From Desulfobacteraceae bacterium (GTDB taxonomy: Bacteria; Desulfobacterota; Desulfobacteria; Desulfobacterales; Desulfobacteraceae), in NCBI GenBank assembly GCA_024225895.1, contig JAAEMC010000615.1:1-9723 (forward strand): 9,723 nucleotides of DNA. Reading direction: 5' to 3'. Below are positions 1-7,130 of the stretch, piece after piece. The translations under genes were made by a program, and so were the position numbers. Under the pieces are notes generated by a model. The model was not told the origin of the DNA, ran no database searches, and saw only the letters and a program-made list of their open reading frames with translations. Positions within the stretch are counted from its first letter, which is position 1. Each line of letters opens with the position of its first letter.

Positions 1-774
1 AAAAAAGGGGCATTTACTGGCGCAGTGAAGGATAAAATCGGACTTTTTGAAGCAGCGAATTTCGGCACAGTCTTTTTGGATGAGATCGGGGATATGCCCA
101 TGAGTATTCAGGCAGGGCTTTTAAGGGTTCTCCAGAAAAATGAAATCAAACCCCTGGGTGAAACCAGTGTCAGGCATATTGATGTCAGAATCATCTGTGC
201 GACCAATAAAGATATTAAGCGAATGATCGCAGACAATACATTTCGTCAGGATCTGTTCTACAGGCTTTCCGTTTTGCCGGTTCACCTGCCGCCTTTAAGG
301 GAGAGAAGAGAGGATATTCCTATTTTAATGAAACATTTTTTGGAAAAAGAATCTGTTAAGCTTGGAATGTCTGAGAAAAAGGTTTCTACGGATGCCATGC
401 ACTATCTTGTTTCCTATTTTTGGCCGGGCAATATCCGTGAGTTGGAAAATCTTATCCGATATCTGATGGTGACCTGTGAAGGGGAGTATATTGAACCAAA
501 TGATATACCGCTGCATATCCGAAACCAGAAGGGAAGTATGGAAGATCCATTTAATGAGGCTGCTATTTCTCAGGCTTCGGGCGGTAATGAATTCGTAGTT
601 GATCTGTCAGCCCTTTCCTGGCCGGAACTTGAAAAAGAATATGTAGTTTCTCTCTTGAAAAAGAATAATTGGAATATCACGTGGGCAGCAAAGGATTCAG
701 GTATCAACCGGTCTACTTTCGCTTCGCGGATGCGTAAGCTTTCCATTAAGCGCAAGAAAAGAGAAGATATTTAA
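1..774 (+). CDS. sigma-54-dependent transcriptional activator, C-terminal part (5' end outside window)
   Basis: The reading frame is open from base 1 and its first visible residues are KKGAFTGA, the sigma-54-contacting GAFTGA loop of bacterial enhancer-binding proteins. So the gene begins upstream, and the in-frame GTG at 25 is not a real start. Counting from base 1, the AAA+ domain continues with the Walker B motif GTVFLDEIGD (about residues 22-31), sensor I ATNKDI, the arginine-finger region FRQDLFYRLSV and sensor II WPGNIRELENLI. A linker of about 50 residues leads to a Fis-type helix-turn-helix at the C-terminus (NNWNITWAAKDSGINRSTF). The protein would use ATP hydrolysis to open promoters bound by RNA polymerase with sigma-54. 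The N-terminal sensory or receiver domain is not visible, so the signal and targets are unknown. It converges on the hydroxyproline dehydratase gene with a 16-base gap. The family call is certain; the individual identity is not recognised. Confidence 0.95.
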   Translation, partial: KKGAFTGAVKDKIGLFEAANFGTVFLDEIGDMPMSIQAGLLRVLQKNEIKPLGETSVRHIDVRIICATNKDIKRMIADNTFRQDLFYRLSVLPVHLPPLRERREDIPILMKHFLEKESVKLGMSEKKVSTDAMHYLVSYFWPGNIRELENLIRYLMVTCEGEYIEPNDIPLHIRNQKGSMEDPFNEAAISQASGGNEFVVDLSALSWPELEKEYVVSLLKKNNWNITWAAKDSGINRSTFASRMRKLSIKRKKREDI

Positions 775-793
775 GCAATAAGGGGTTTGCTTA
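772..793. terminator. weak hairpin between two convergent stop codons
   Basis: TAAGCAA (772-778) pairs exactly with TTGCTTA (787-793) around an 8-base loop. The left arm contains the stop codon of the sigma-54 activator and the right arm contains the stop codon of the convergent dehydratase gene. The stem is only 7 bp, AT-rich and has no clear T-tract on either side. It could be at most a weak bidirectional terminator, and may be chance. Confidence 0.25.
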
Positions 794-1816
794 TCTTAAT
801 ATAAAACCTTGATTCAACGGATCTGAAGGATCAATCAAAAATTCGTGCTTTCCGGTAATATAGGCGCTGCCTGTTATCTTGGGAATAACGGCTGAGTGTT
901 CTCCTGCTTTGGCATAGTCTGTGATTTCTCCTGTAAAACTTGAATTGATGATACTGTTTATTTGGATGCATTCGTTCTTTTTGATTTTATTTTTTTGATT
1001 CAGGATAGCAAGTCTTGCGCTCACACCGGTACCTGTGGGGCTTCTGTCGACCTCTCCTTCGGCAAATACGCAGCAATGCCTGGAATGAACACCTTCAATA
1101 TCCGGGTAATCCACAAAGATGGTCCCATACAAAAATCCCAAATCCTCTTCATAGGGGTGAATGATTTTTTTTTGAGCCATGACAGCATTTTTAATTTTTC
1201 TTCCTTTTTCTATTAGCAACGGGAAATAATCCGGTGTACATTCAAGATTAAGATCCTTTGCATTGACAAAGGCATAAAAGGCACCGCCAAACCCAAGATC
1301 ATACCGGACATCACCAAGATCCGGTACTGTCACAATGGCATCAATATCAGGGGCAAACGAGGCAACATTCTTAAAGGATACCGATTCAACCCCATGGGGG
1401 CCCATATTGGCCCGGGCTCTTACCAGCCCTGCCGGTGTGTCGATCTTGATTTCAGGGTCCAAAGGATTTGGTTCGATAAATCCGGTTTCAACGGCAATAG
1501 TTGTGACGGCAATGATGCCATGGCCGCACATCGTGGAGAACCCTTCATTATGGATAAATAAAATACCGAAATCCGCTCCAGGCGTTGCAGGTTCGGTGAT
1601 AAAACATCCATACATATCAGCATGTCCCCTGGGTTCAAACATAAGAATTTTTCTTATATGGTCCAGGTTGGCTTTGGCGTCCCGCCTTTTTTCAAGAATG
1701 GTGATACCTTTCGGTTCCGGCACTCCAGACGTGATAATCCGGAAAGGTTCTCCAGCCGTATGGGCATCAATAGTGGCGATTTTCTGGTATTTGCCGGAAG
1801 GAATAAAATGGTCCAT
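791..1816 (-). CDS. proline racemase superfamily protein, probable trans-3-hydroxy-L-proline dehydratase
   Basis: This 341-residue protein has the usual length and motifs of the proline racemase/hydroxyproline epimerase superfamily: DAHTAGEP (18-25), the first catalytic loop STMCGHG with Cys97, and the second loop DRSPTGTG with Thr261. True racemases and epimerases carry Cys at both positions. A Cys/Thr pair is the known mark of trans-3-hydroxy-L-proline dehydratase, which removes water from the substrate to give delta-1-pyrroline-2-carboxylate. The protein is cytoplasmic, with no signal peptide. Its ATG overlaps the stop codon of the upstream 127-residue gene by one base (TAATG), so the two are likely translationally coupled and it is the last gene of the prmA operon. 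No other hydroxyproline catabolic gene is in the window. The family call is very sure; the dehydratase function is inferred from one residue and could be wrong if the enzyme has another substrate. Confidence 0.88.
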   Translation of the reverse strand: MDHFIPSGKYQKIATIDAHTAGEPFRIITSGVPEPKGITILEKRRDAKANLDHIRKILMFEPRGHADMYGCFITEPATPGADFGILFIHNEGFSTMCGHGIIAVTTIAVETGFIEPNPLDPEIKIDTPAGLVRARANMGPHGVESVSFKNVASFAPDIDAIVTVPDLGDVRYDLGFGGAFYAFVNAKDLNLECTPDYFPLLIEKGRKIKNAVMAQKKIIHPYEEDLGFLYGTIFVDYPDIEGVHSRHCCVFAEGEVDRSPTGTGVSARLAILNQKNKIKKNECIQINSIINSSFTGEITDYAKAGEHSAVIPKITGSAYITGKHEFLIDPSDPLNQGFILR

Positions 1817-2199
1817 TAAGCCAGACCCATCAAATCACTTATAATCTGGTTTAACTTTTTTCCATTGACCAGTTTCATGTCTTTTCCGATTTTTTCGACA
1901 AAATCGCTGACCTGGATCCGGGTTTCAAATTTGGAATGCGGGGTTTTGAGTTCAATTTCAAGGGTTGGCCATTCATGTTCCATTTCAACCGTGACGTTCC
2001 CTTGGGGAGTTTGGTAGACAAAATTATATTCCGCCTCGTCTTCCTGGCTGATGCCTGCTGCATTAGAAGGAGTTCTCTGGGATATTTTCTGCCATTGTTT
2101 ACAAAAAATGGCATCAATCTTATCAATGAGGAAATCGTCCATTTTGGCATAGGCCATAGCGCTCTCAAATCCTTTTTTAATTTTATCAAAAAATCCCAT
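1816..2199 (-). CDS. hypothetical protein, 127 residues
   Basis: I do not recognise this protein. It is small, soluble and without signal peptide, membrane segment or cysteine pair (one Cys, at residue 33). The N-terminal third looks helical (MGFFDKIKKGFESAMAYAKM). The middle has alternating polar and hydrophobic residues typical of beta strands (NFVYQTPQGNVTVEMEHEW, then LEIELKTP and FETRIQV), and the end looks helical again. The ATG is preceded by a good ribosome binding site, AAGGAGAA, at 2212-2205. The gene starts 43 bases after the prmA stop, and its own stop shares a base with the ATG of the hydroxyproline dehydratase gene. This arrangement makes it a true gene and middle member of the operon. 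A role connected with the dehydratase or with PrmA is possible from position only. Confidence 0.8.
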   Translation of the reverse strand: MGFFDKIKKGFESAMAYAKMDDFLIDKIDAIFCKQWQKISQRTPSNAAGISQEDEAEYNFVYQTPQGNVTVEMEHEWPTLEIELKTPHSKFETRIQVSDFVEKIGKDMKLVNGKKLNQIISDLMGLA

Positions 2200-2204
2200 A
2201 CCCG

Positions 2205-2212
2205 TTCTCCTT
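2205..2212 (-). promoter_or_regulatory. ribosome binding site of the 127-residue gene
   Basis: The minus strand reads AAGGAGAA followed by five bases and then ATG at 2199. This fixes the start of the unrecognised small gene. Confidence 0.75.
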
Positions 2213-2242
2213 TAATTATGATTGATAGTCTCTTAAAAGGTA

Positions 2243-3160
2243 TTATCGTTTTTGTGCAGCCAATGTAACCCATTCTTCAATATATTCTTTGCAAATAATG
2301 TCAAGGCCTATCTTGGTTAATGCCTGAACAATATCAGCTTCTTTTTCTTTAATAATTCCTGATAGTATTACAACCCCGTCTTTTTTCATCCGTGATTTTA
2401 TATCCGGGAGAATGGTAAGAATGACTTGAGCAATGATATTGGCACAAACCAGATCATAGGTTTCGGGTTTTGTTTTTTCCAGGGTTGTACATGCAACAGA
2501 ATAACTTGAAGGATCAATTTGATTTATTTCAAGGTTGCTACAGGCGATTTGGACAGCGATTTCATCAATATCAATTCCCAACATAGACCGGGCATCTAAC
2601 TTGGCTGCTGCAACCATTAAAATTCCGGATCCGGTTCCCACATCCAGAAATGATGCCTGGGGTTTCATGAATCTTTCAATGAGCTTAATGCACATGCAGG
2701 TTGAAGGGTGGGTCCCGGTTCCAAAAGCCATACCCGGATCTAAAATAATGATAATTTCGCCATTTTTTGCCGTATAGTCCTTCCATTCGGGCTTGATAAC
2801 AATATTTGGCGTCACATGCGTGACATTAAAGTATTGTTTCCATTCTTCTTCCCATTCTCTTTCATCAACTATATGGGTGGAAACCTTTGTTTTTACATTG
2901 AATTTGTTTAAACCGTGCAGTAGGCGCTCGATTTTTTTGACAACCTGCGGCGCATCACCTGTCAGGTGGATGTAGCCTGAAATAGAGTTCTGAGCAGGCT
3001 TTGATAGGGTTTGTGTGCCAAAGCCCTCATCAGGTTTTTCAAGCGGGATATCACACACCACACCCTTAAAGCCAAAGGAAAAAAAAATGTCACAAATGAG
3101 TTCTTCTGCCAATATAATCTTATCTGATTCGAAAGCAGCTTTAATTTGTATGAATTTCAA
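2243..3160 (-). CDS. prmA: ribosomal protein L11 methyltransferase
   Basis: PrmA trimethylates ribosomal protein L11 in the cytoplasm using S-adenosylmethionine. Numbered from the TTG at 3160 (305 residues), the protein has the N-terminal L11-recognition domain, the linker region REWEEEWKQYF (about 101-111), the PrmA hallmark LDPGMAFGTGTHPST (140-154), the SAM-binding glycine loop FLDVGTGSG (171-179), an acidic loop GIDIDEIA, and the catalytic-site segment CANII (239-243). The frame is open to another TTG at 3169. I chose 3160 because the resulting start MKFIQIKAAFES matches the way PrmA proteins begin (MK-aromatic), and because the purine stretch AAGAAAGAG (3178-3170) then lies about 9 bases upstream instead of touching the start codon. 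It is the first gene of a minus-strand operon and is transcribed away from the secreted-protein gene at 3258. Confidence 0.95.
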   Translation of the reverse strand: MKFIQIKAAFESDKIILAEELICDIFFSFGFKGVVCDIPLEKPDEGFGTQTLSKPAQNSISGYIHLTGDAPQVVKKIERLLHGLNKFNVKTKVSTHIVDEREWEEEWKQYFNVTHVTPNIVIKPEWKDYTAKNGEIIIILDPGMAFGTGTHPSTCMCIKLIERFMKPQASFLDVGTGSGILMVAAAKLDARSMLGIDIDEIAVQIACSNLEINQIDPSSYSVACTTLEKTKPETYDLVCANIIAQVILTILPDIKSRMKKDGVVILSGIIKEKEADIVQALTKIGLDIICKEYIEEWVTLAAQKR

Positions 3161-3197
3161 GGGTGCCAACTCTTTCTTGTGTTTTTAGTTAAAAAGG

Positions 3198-3226
3198 ATT
3201 ATTTTTCATATTCGATTTGAAGTCAA
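3198..3226 (-). promoter_or_regulatory. sigma-70-like promoter of the prmA operon
   Basis: On the minus strand TTGACT (3226-3221) and AATAAT (3203-3198) are separated by exactly 17 bases. Each box matches the TTGACA/TATAAT consensus at five of six positions. Transcription would start near 3191, about 30 bases before the chosen prmA start, so the leader is short. No equally good promoter was found for the divergent plus-strand gene in the same spacer. Confidence 0.6.
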
Positions 3227-3257
3227 TTTAAATCTGAATGATCTGGTGGATGGGAGA

Positions 3258-4154
3258 ATGCGTTTAAAAGTTTCAATAGGATTGGTTTTTATTTTTGGGA
3301 TTTTGTCGCATGCGGCTTTTGCAGACCCTGAAGTCAGGGTCATCACTACAGATGGTAATGGCCCTCAGATAGTTCGTATTTTATTAAATGAAATGAAACA
3401 ATTTCCTTCCCGTTTAAAAGCAGTAGATCCAAATTTTAAAAAAAACGGACCCACAGAATTTAGAGGCATCACAATTAAAAAATTATTGTCGCTGGCAGCG
3501 GCGCCCGATACCCACGGCGTCACCATTTGTGGTGCAGACCAGTATATCGGATTTATGTCTTTGGAACTCATACAAAAAGAGGCAGGGCTTCTGGTGTGGG
3601 AAATGGATGGGAAAAAAATAGAGCCATCAAAAGGAGGACCGTTAAAAATCATATATCCGGATAAAGAGAAGATCCATGGCGCCTGCTATATATGGTATGT
3701 TCAAGGTATTTTCGCAGGTCCGATAGAAAAATCGTCATTAAAAATAATATATCGATCTGATATAAAGAATGTCCCTTTTTTGGAATTTGTCCCAAAGGCA
3801 ACATCCATTGATCCTAGTTCTTTTTCCATCCCCAGCGGCTGCAGGACCGGAATCGAAACTAATATTAATAATATTAACATTCTTGATTCTGCTGATCTGT
3901 TTTCTCAATTGTTCGGGTGGATACAGGGGCATAAGATCCGTTTTGTCCCTTATGTGGGCAAAAGTATCACTATCCATCAAAAGCTGTTAAAATATCCCAT
4001 TTACATTGCATGGCGTCAAAATGATGCACCTATTCATCCTGCATTTGGGGGGCCATTTTCAGTTATCTTTCCTGTGGAAGAATATCCTGAACTTGCAGAA
4101 ATCTTCCCTGAATACGGCGCCCTGTTTTTTTTAAAAGAAATATGGATAGAATAA
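3258..4154 (+). CDS. secreted protein with two tandem molybdopterin-oxidoreductase-like (SUOX-fold) domains
   Basis: From the ATG at 3258 the 298-residue protein has a clear signal peptide: MRLK, a hydrophobic core (VSIGLVFIFGIL), then cleavage after AFA (A22/D23), so it is exported to the periplasm. Residues 24-155 resemble the oxidoreductase molybdopterin-binding domain (FRGITIKKLL, GVTICGADQYIGF, GGPLKIIYP, YIWYVQGI). Residues about 190-298 repeat the same layout: LVWEMDGKKIEPSKGGPL (112-129) corresponds to IAWRQNDAPIHPAFGGPF (250-267), each followed by an I-aromatic-P strand and a hydrophobic terminal strand. The second copy lacks the ICGADQY segment. There is no twin-arginine motif, which argues against export of a folded cofactor-loaded enzyme; a ligand-binding or sensor role is inferred. 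An in-frame GTG at 3246 is an alternative start, but the GGTGGA at 3245-3250 then could not serve as ribosome binding site. It overlaps the kinase gene by 13 bases. Confidence 0.75.
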   Translation: MRLKVSIGLVFIFGILSHAAFADPEVRVITTDGNGPQIVRILLNEMKQFPSRLKAVDPNFKKNGPTEFRGITIKKLLSLAAAPDTHGVTICGADQYIGFMSLELIQKEAGLLVWEMDGKKIEPSKGGPLKIIYPDKEKIHGACYIWYVQGIFAGPIEKSSLKIIYRSDIKNVPFLEFVPKATSIDPSSFSIPSGCRTGIETNINNINILDSADLFSQLFGWIQGHKIRFVPYVGKSITIHQKLLKYPIYIAWRQNDAPIHPAFGGPFSVIFPVEEYPELAEIFPEYGALFFLKEIWIE

Positions 4155-5845
4155 ACGATATGAACTTAAAGAACAGACTTCAAACACAGCTTTTGGGTTC
4201 CGTGTTTGCCATTGTAATTCTTACTATCTTTTCCATAACAGCCCTGATGGCCTATCTGGATCAAAAACAATTACACGATATTGAGCTCAGTCGGATTTTT
4301 TACCAGACCCAGTCCATAAAAAAGCGAATGGGGCATTTGATGCATAGTTCCAACTGGCGGTATATTATTCTTACATTATCCAATTCCAAACGCTCAGATC
4401 CTTCAATGCTTTATTATTTGCTCACGGATAATAACGGCTCCATCCTTATCGCAGATAATGAAAAATACGTGGGAAAAAGCGCATTTGAATTGGCCAGTAT
4501 AAAAAATGTCAATGCACCGATTTTAACTGATCTTTTGGTTGAGGCTAATCCTGCTGGGAAACCAATATTTACGGTGTTCTTATCCCAAATGAACAAGGCC
4601 CTTTATCAGAAGGGTGAGTTAAAGGCGCAAAAGCAGGAAATTATTTTTGATACATTCTGGGATATTCATTATATGGGAGAAAAATTGGGATCATTAAGGA
4701 TTGGATTCTCCAGAAAGGGTGTAATAGAAAATATAATGCATAATATAATAAAAATGCTGGTCACAGGAGGCGTCATTCTTATTGCAGCCATGATCATGAT
4801 TTATTATTTTATTCGCAAAAGTATGTATCCGCTGGAAAATTTTATTAATCAGCTATCCGGAGTTTACCAGGATGCATCTGAAAAAAATTTGCAAGAACGC
4901 CTTTTTGACTTGAATATCAAAATTGATATGTCGGCTGCCAATGAGATTGTAAAATTACAAAAGACCTTTTTAAAAATTAGAGATTTATTCGTCCGGAATT
5001 TTGAACAACTTGAAAATCACAGGACCAGCCTTGAAACGGAAGTGGATCAAAGGACAAGCCAATTAAATGAAGCCAATCAAAAGCTAAGAGAAAAGGTCGA
5101 AGAAAGAAAAGAGATTGAAACACGGCTGTTGCAGGTGCAGAAGCTGGAGTCCATCGCCACATTGGCAGGCGGAGTTGCGCATGAATTTAATAATTTATTC
5201 ACCGCCATTGCCGGGAATGCTTCCCTGATTAAAAAAACAACCGATCCCCTGGATTCCGCCGGCATAAAGGCAAACAAGATATTGGAATTGGTGGCGGAAG
5301 GGGCTGTTTCCATAAAGCAGCTTCTGGGGTTTGCCCAGAGTGAAAAGTTTGATCCAGGTCGTTTAAACCTCAATGAGGTTATAAAGTTGAATTTGGATAT
5401 ATTTGTCCGTACCAGAAAAGATCTTGAAATCATTAAAAAATATTCTCAAGATCTATGGGCGATTTATGCAGATAAATCCCAAGTAGAACAGATGGTTATG
5501 AACCTTTTACTGAACGCATCCGATGCCATGCCTGGGCTGGGTACCATCACCATTGAAACCCAGAATATTATTCTTGAGAAAAAGCGGATTGGCGTTGATA
5601 GAATCATTTCTGGGAGATTTGTTCAGTTTTCCGTGAAAGATACTGGTCCGGGAATTAAAAAAGATGTGATCCAAAGGGTGTTTGATCCATTTTTTTCCAC
5701 AAAGACGTCCGGATATGGATCGGGCTTGGGGCTTTCTTCTGTTTATGGTATCGTTGACAACCATGGCGGGTTTACCACAGTGGAAAGCGCCATGGGAAAG
5801 GGGGCTGTTTTCAGTGTATTCCTCCCGGCTATATTACAGGCTTGA
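4142..5845 (+). CDS. membrane sensor histidine kinase
   Basis: This is a 567-residue two-component kinase that would autophosphorylate on a histidine in response to an extracytoplasmic signal. The order is: transmembrane helix 1 (about 18-39), a periplasmic sensor region of about 165 residues with a Cache/PAS-like stretch (YLLTDNNGSILIADNEKYVG, 92-111), transmembrane helix 2 (about 205-224), a HAMP-like linker, and a coiled coil (about 285-335). The H-box is LAGGVAHEFNNLF with His347, and the ATPase domain has the N-box MNLLLNASDAM, G1 KDTGPGI (499-505), F-box FDPFFST and G2 GSGLGLSSVYGI. The AHEFNN H-box is typical of kinases that pair with NtrC-like or stand-alone regulators. No receiver domain is fused and no response regulator follows. 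The start overlaps the end of the secreted-protein gene by 13 bases, so the two products probably act together at the membrane. A second ATG at 4160 is possible. Confidence 0.95.
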   Translation: MDRINDMNLKNRLQTQLLGSVFAIVILTIFSITALMAYLDQKQLHDIELSRIFYQTQSIKKRMGHLMHSSNWRYIILTLSNSKRSDPSMLYYLLTDNNGSILIADNEKYVGKSAFELASIKNVNAPILTDLLVEANPAGKPIFTVFLSQMNKALYQKGELKAQKQEIIFDTFWDIHYMGEKLGSLRIGFSRKGVIENIMHNIIKMLVTGGVILIAAMIMIYYFIRKSMYPLENFINQLSGVYQDASEKNLQERLFDLNIKIDMSAANEIVKLQKTFLKIRDLFVRNFEQLENHRTSLETEVDQRTSQLNEANQKLREKVEERKEIETRLLQVQKLESIATLAGGVAHEFNNLFTAIAGNASLIKKTTDPLDSAGIKANKILELVAEGAVSIKQLLGFAQSEKFDPGRLNLNEVIKLNLDIFVRTRKDLEIIKKYSQDLWAIYADKSQVEQMVMNLLLNASDAMPGLGTITIETQNIILEKKRIGVDRIISGRFVQFSVKDTGPGIKKDVIQRVFDPFFSTKTSGYGSGLGLSSVYGIVDNHGGFTTVESAMGKGAVFSVFLPAILQA

Positions 5846-5860
5846 TTCGGTGTGAATCCA

Positions 5861-6703
5861 ATGATCAATAATCCATACGAATTTTTATATATTTATAATT
5901 TTGACGGTATTCTCCGGTTGGGGGTTGATGAATTAAACCCGGCCATTTTTTTAGGTGAATGGCAGGAAGATAATACATGCTTTTTGTTCTTTTCCGAATC
6001 TTGCGATAAATATGTTGATAAGTTGCTTGATAAAAATCCAGGGGTCTTTCTGGCCGGCAGATATGAGATGACCGGGGAACAATGGCATGGTGATAAAATT
6101 GAACCATACCGGGCAGGTGACTTGCTCATTTCCCCGCCATGGGACAAAGGGGATATAGACAAGAATAGTATCCGGCAGGTTCTTTTAGATCCTGGCGTAG
6201 TCTTTGGTACTGGTAGGCACCAGACCACTGAAGATTGCCTGGCACTTTTGCAACGGGTTTGTCACAATCAGAAGATTCAAAAGGTCCTGGATATCGGAAC
6301 CGGTACCGGTCTTCTGGCTCTTTGTGCAGCCAGCTTCGGGTGCCGGCAGGTCTTAGCCTGTGATTTTAATCTGCTTGCCGTAAAAACCGCGCACAAAAAT
6401 GTCATCCTCAATGGATTTGAGAATAAGGTCCTTGTTTTCCAGGCCAAAGGGGAAGAAATACTTTCAAAATCTTTTGATCTTATAATTGCGAATATTCACT
6501 ACGATGTGATGCAGTATCTGATTCAAACAAAGGAATTTTACCAAAATAAGTGGTTTATCTTATCCGGACTTTTAAACTCGGAAACTAAAAAAGTGTTGAA
6601 GGTGTTGTCAAATGAGAAGATTCAAATTGTTGAACGCCGCTGCCCTGACGGCATATGGAACACACTTTTAATAAAAGGGAAAAAACCCGGATATTCCAAA
6701 TAA
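5861..6703 (+). CDS. PrmA-like class I SAM-dependent methyltransferase (divergent paralogue)
   Basis: The 280-residue protein has the PrmA signature LLDPGVVFGTGRHQTT (108-123), a SAM-binding loop VLDIGTGTGLLAL (142-154), the acidic loop ACDFNLLAV and the active-site-type segment IIANIHYDVM (208-217). Upstream, QWHGDKIEPYRAGDLLISPPW corresponds in position to the linker of PrmA, though it lacks the WEEEW character. The N-terminal domain is not visibly related to the L11-binding domain of the prmA product at 2243-3160, so the substrate is probably another protein or small molecule; this is inference. The ATG at 5861 is preceded by GGTGTGA at 5849-5855. A GTG at 5852 is also in frame and would start 6 bases after the kinase stop. 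Either way the gene is the third member of the secreted-protein/kinase operon, and its last codons form the left arm of the terminator. Confidence 0.85.
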   Translation: MINNPYEFLYIYNFDGILRLGVDELNPAIFLGEWQEDNTCFLFFSESCDKYVDKLLDKNPGVFLAGRYEMTGEQWHGDKIEPYRAGDLLISPPWDKGDIDKNSIRQVLLDPGVVFGTGRHQTTEDCLALLQRVCHNQKIQKVLDIGTGTGLLALCAASFGCRQVLACDFNLLAVKTAHKNVILNGFENKVLVFQAKGEEILSKSFDLIIANIHYDVMQYLIQTKEFYQNKWFILSGLLNSETKKVLKVLSNEKIQIVERRCPDGIWNTLLIKGKKPGYSK

Positions 6704-6717
6704 ATGGAATATCCGGG
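6680..6717. terminator. rho-independent terminator shared by convergent operons
   Basis: CCCGGATATTCCA (6686-6698) and TGGAATATCCGGG (6705-6717) form a perfect 13-bp stem with a 6-base loop. On the minus strand the hairpin is followed by six T residues (the A-run at 6680-6685), making a classic terminator for the iclR-dehydrogenase operon. On the plus strand the tail is TGCACTTGATTATT, so termination there is probably weaker. The stop codon of the methyltransferase (TAA, 6701-6703) lies in the loop and its last residues are encoded in the left arm. Confidence 0.9.
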
Positions 6718-6729
6718 TGCACTTGATTA

Positions 6730-7116
6730 TTAAGATTCGTCTCTTTCTTCAAGCACTGCTTTCAGAGTACTAAGAGCTGTATTGGCTGCGGGGACACCGC
6801 CATAAATACTGGTCTGAAAAATAACTTCTGCTATCTCTTCTTTGGTGCATCCCACATTGAGCGCTGCATGGATATGAAGCTTTAACTCATCTGGTTTGGA
6901 AAGCACAGTCAAAGCAGCCACTGTAACCAACTGCCTTGTGGTATGGGGGATTTTTTCTCTTGCATACATCTGGCCGGTAATATACAGGGACATGTCTTTT
7001 GCAAGATCTTTATCAAAAAATCTCCAAAGGTTATATGGCTTGTCTTCATCCTTGACCGTAGAAAAATACAATTTGGCAGTTTCCCCGGTTTTTTTTGCAA
7101 TTTCTTTTGGATCCAT
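6730..7116 (-). CDS. carboxymuconolactone decarboxylase family protein
   Basis: The 128-residue protein fits the single-domain carboxymuconolactone decarboxylase (CMD/AhpD-like) family: RQLVTVAALTVL (61-72), LKLHIHAALNVGCTKEEIAE (79-97, with His81 and His83) and IYGGVPAANTAL (104-115). It lacks the CxxC pair of AhpD-type peroxidase partners, having only Cys90, so thiol peroxidase chemistry is unlikely; it is nearer the decarboxylase or uncharacterised branch. The frame is open to an ATG at 7179, but that start would overlap the dehydrogenase gene by 49 bases and add residues unlike the family. The ATG at 7116 has a TAGGGGG stretch about 10 bases upstream and a 14-base gap to the dehydrogenase stop. 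It is the last gene of the iclR operon. Its substrate is unknown; a role with glutaryl- or glutaconyl-CoA metabolism is suggested only by position. Confidence 0.88.
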   Translation of the reverse strand: MDPKEIAKKTGETAKLYFSTVKDEDKPYNLWRFFDKDLAKDMSLYITGQMYAREKIPHTTRQLVTVAALTVLSKPDELKLHIHAALNVGCTKEEIAEVIFQTSIYGGVPAANTALSTLKAVLEERDES

Positions 7117-7130
7117 TTTTCTATGACCCC

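Noticed and set aside
25..27. GTG as start of the sigma-54 activator
   Set aside because: The eight codons before it already encode part of the conserved GAFTGA loop, so the gene starts outside the window.
1335..1844. 169-residue plus-strand frame inside the dehydratase gene
   Set aside because: It lies opposite a conserved enzyme with both catalytic loops visible, has no ribosome binding site, and shows no recognisable domain.
3177..3205. TTGTGT-N17-TATTTT as promoter for the secreted-protein operon
   Set aside because: The match to consensus is too weak (about three and four of six) in AT-rich DNA; the true promoter could not be picked.
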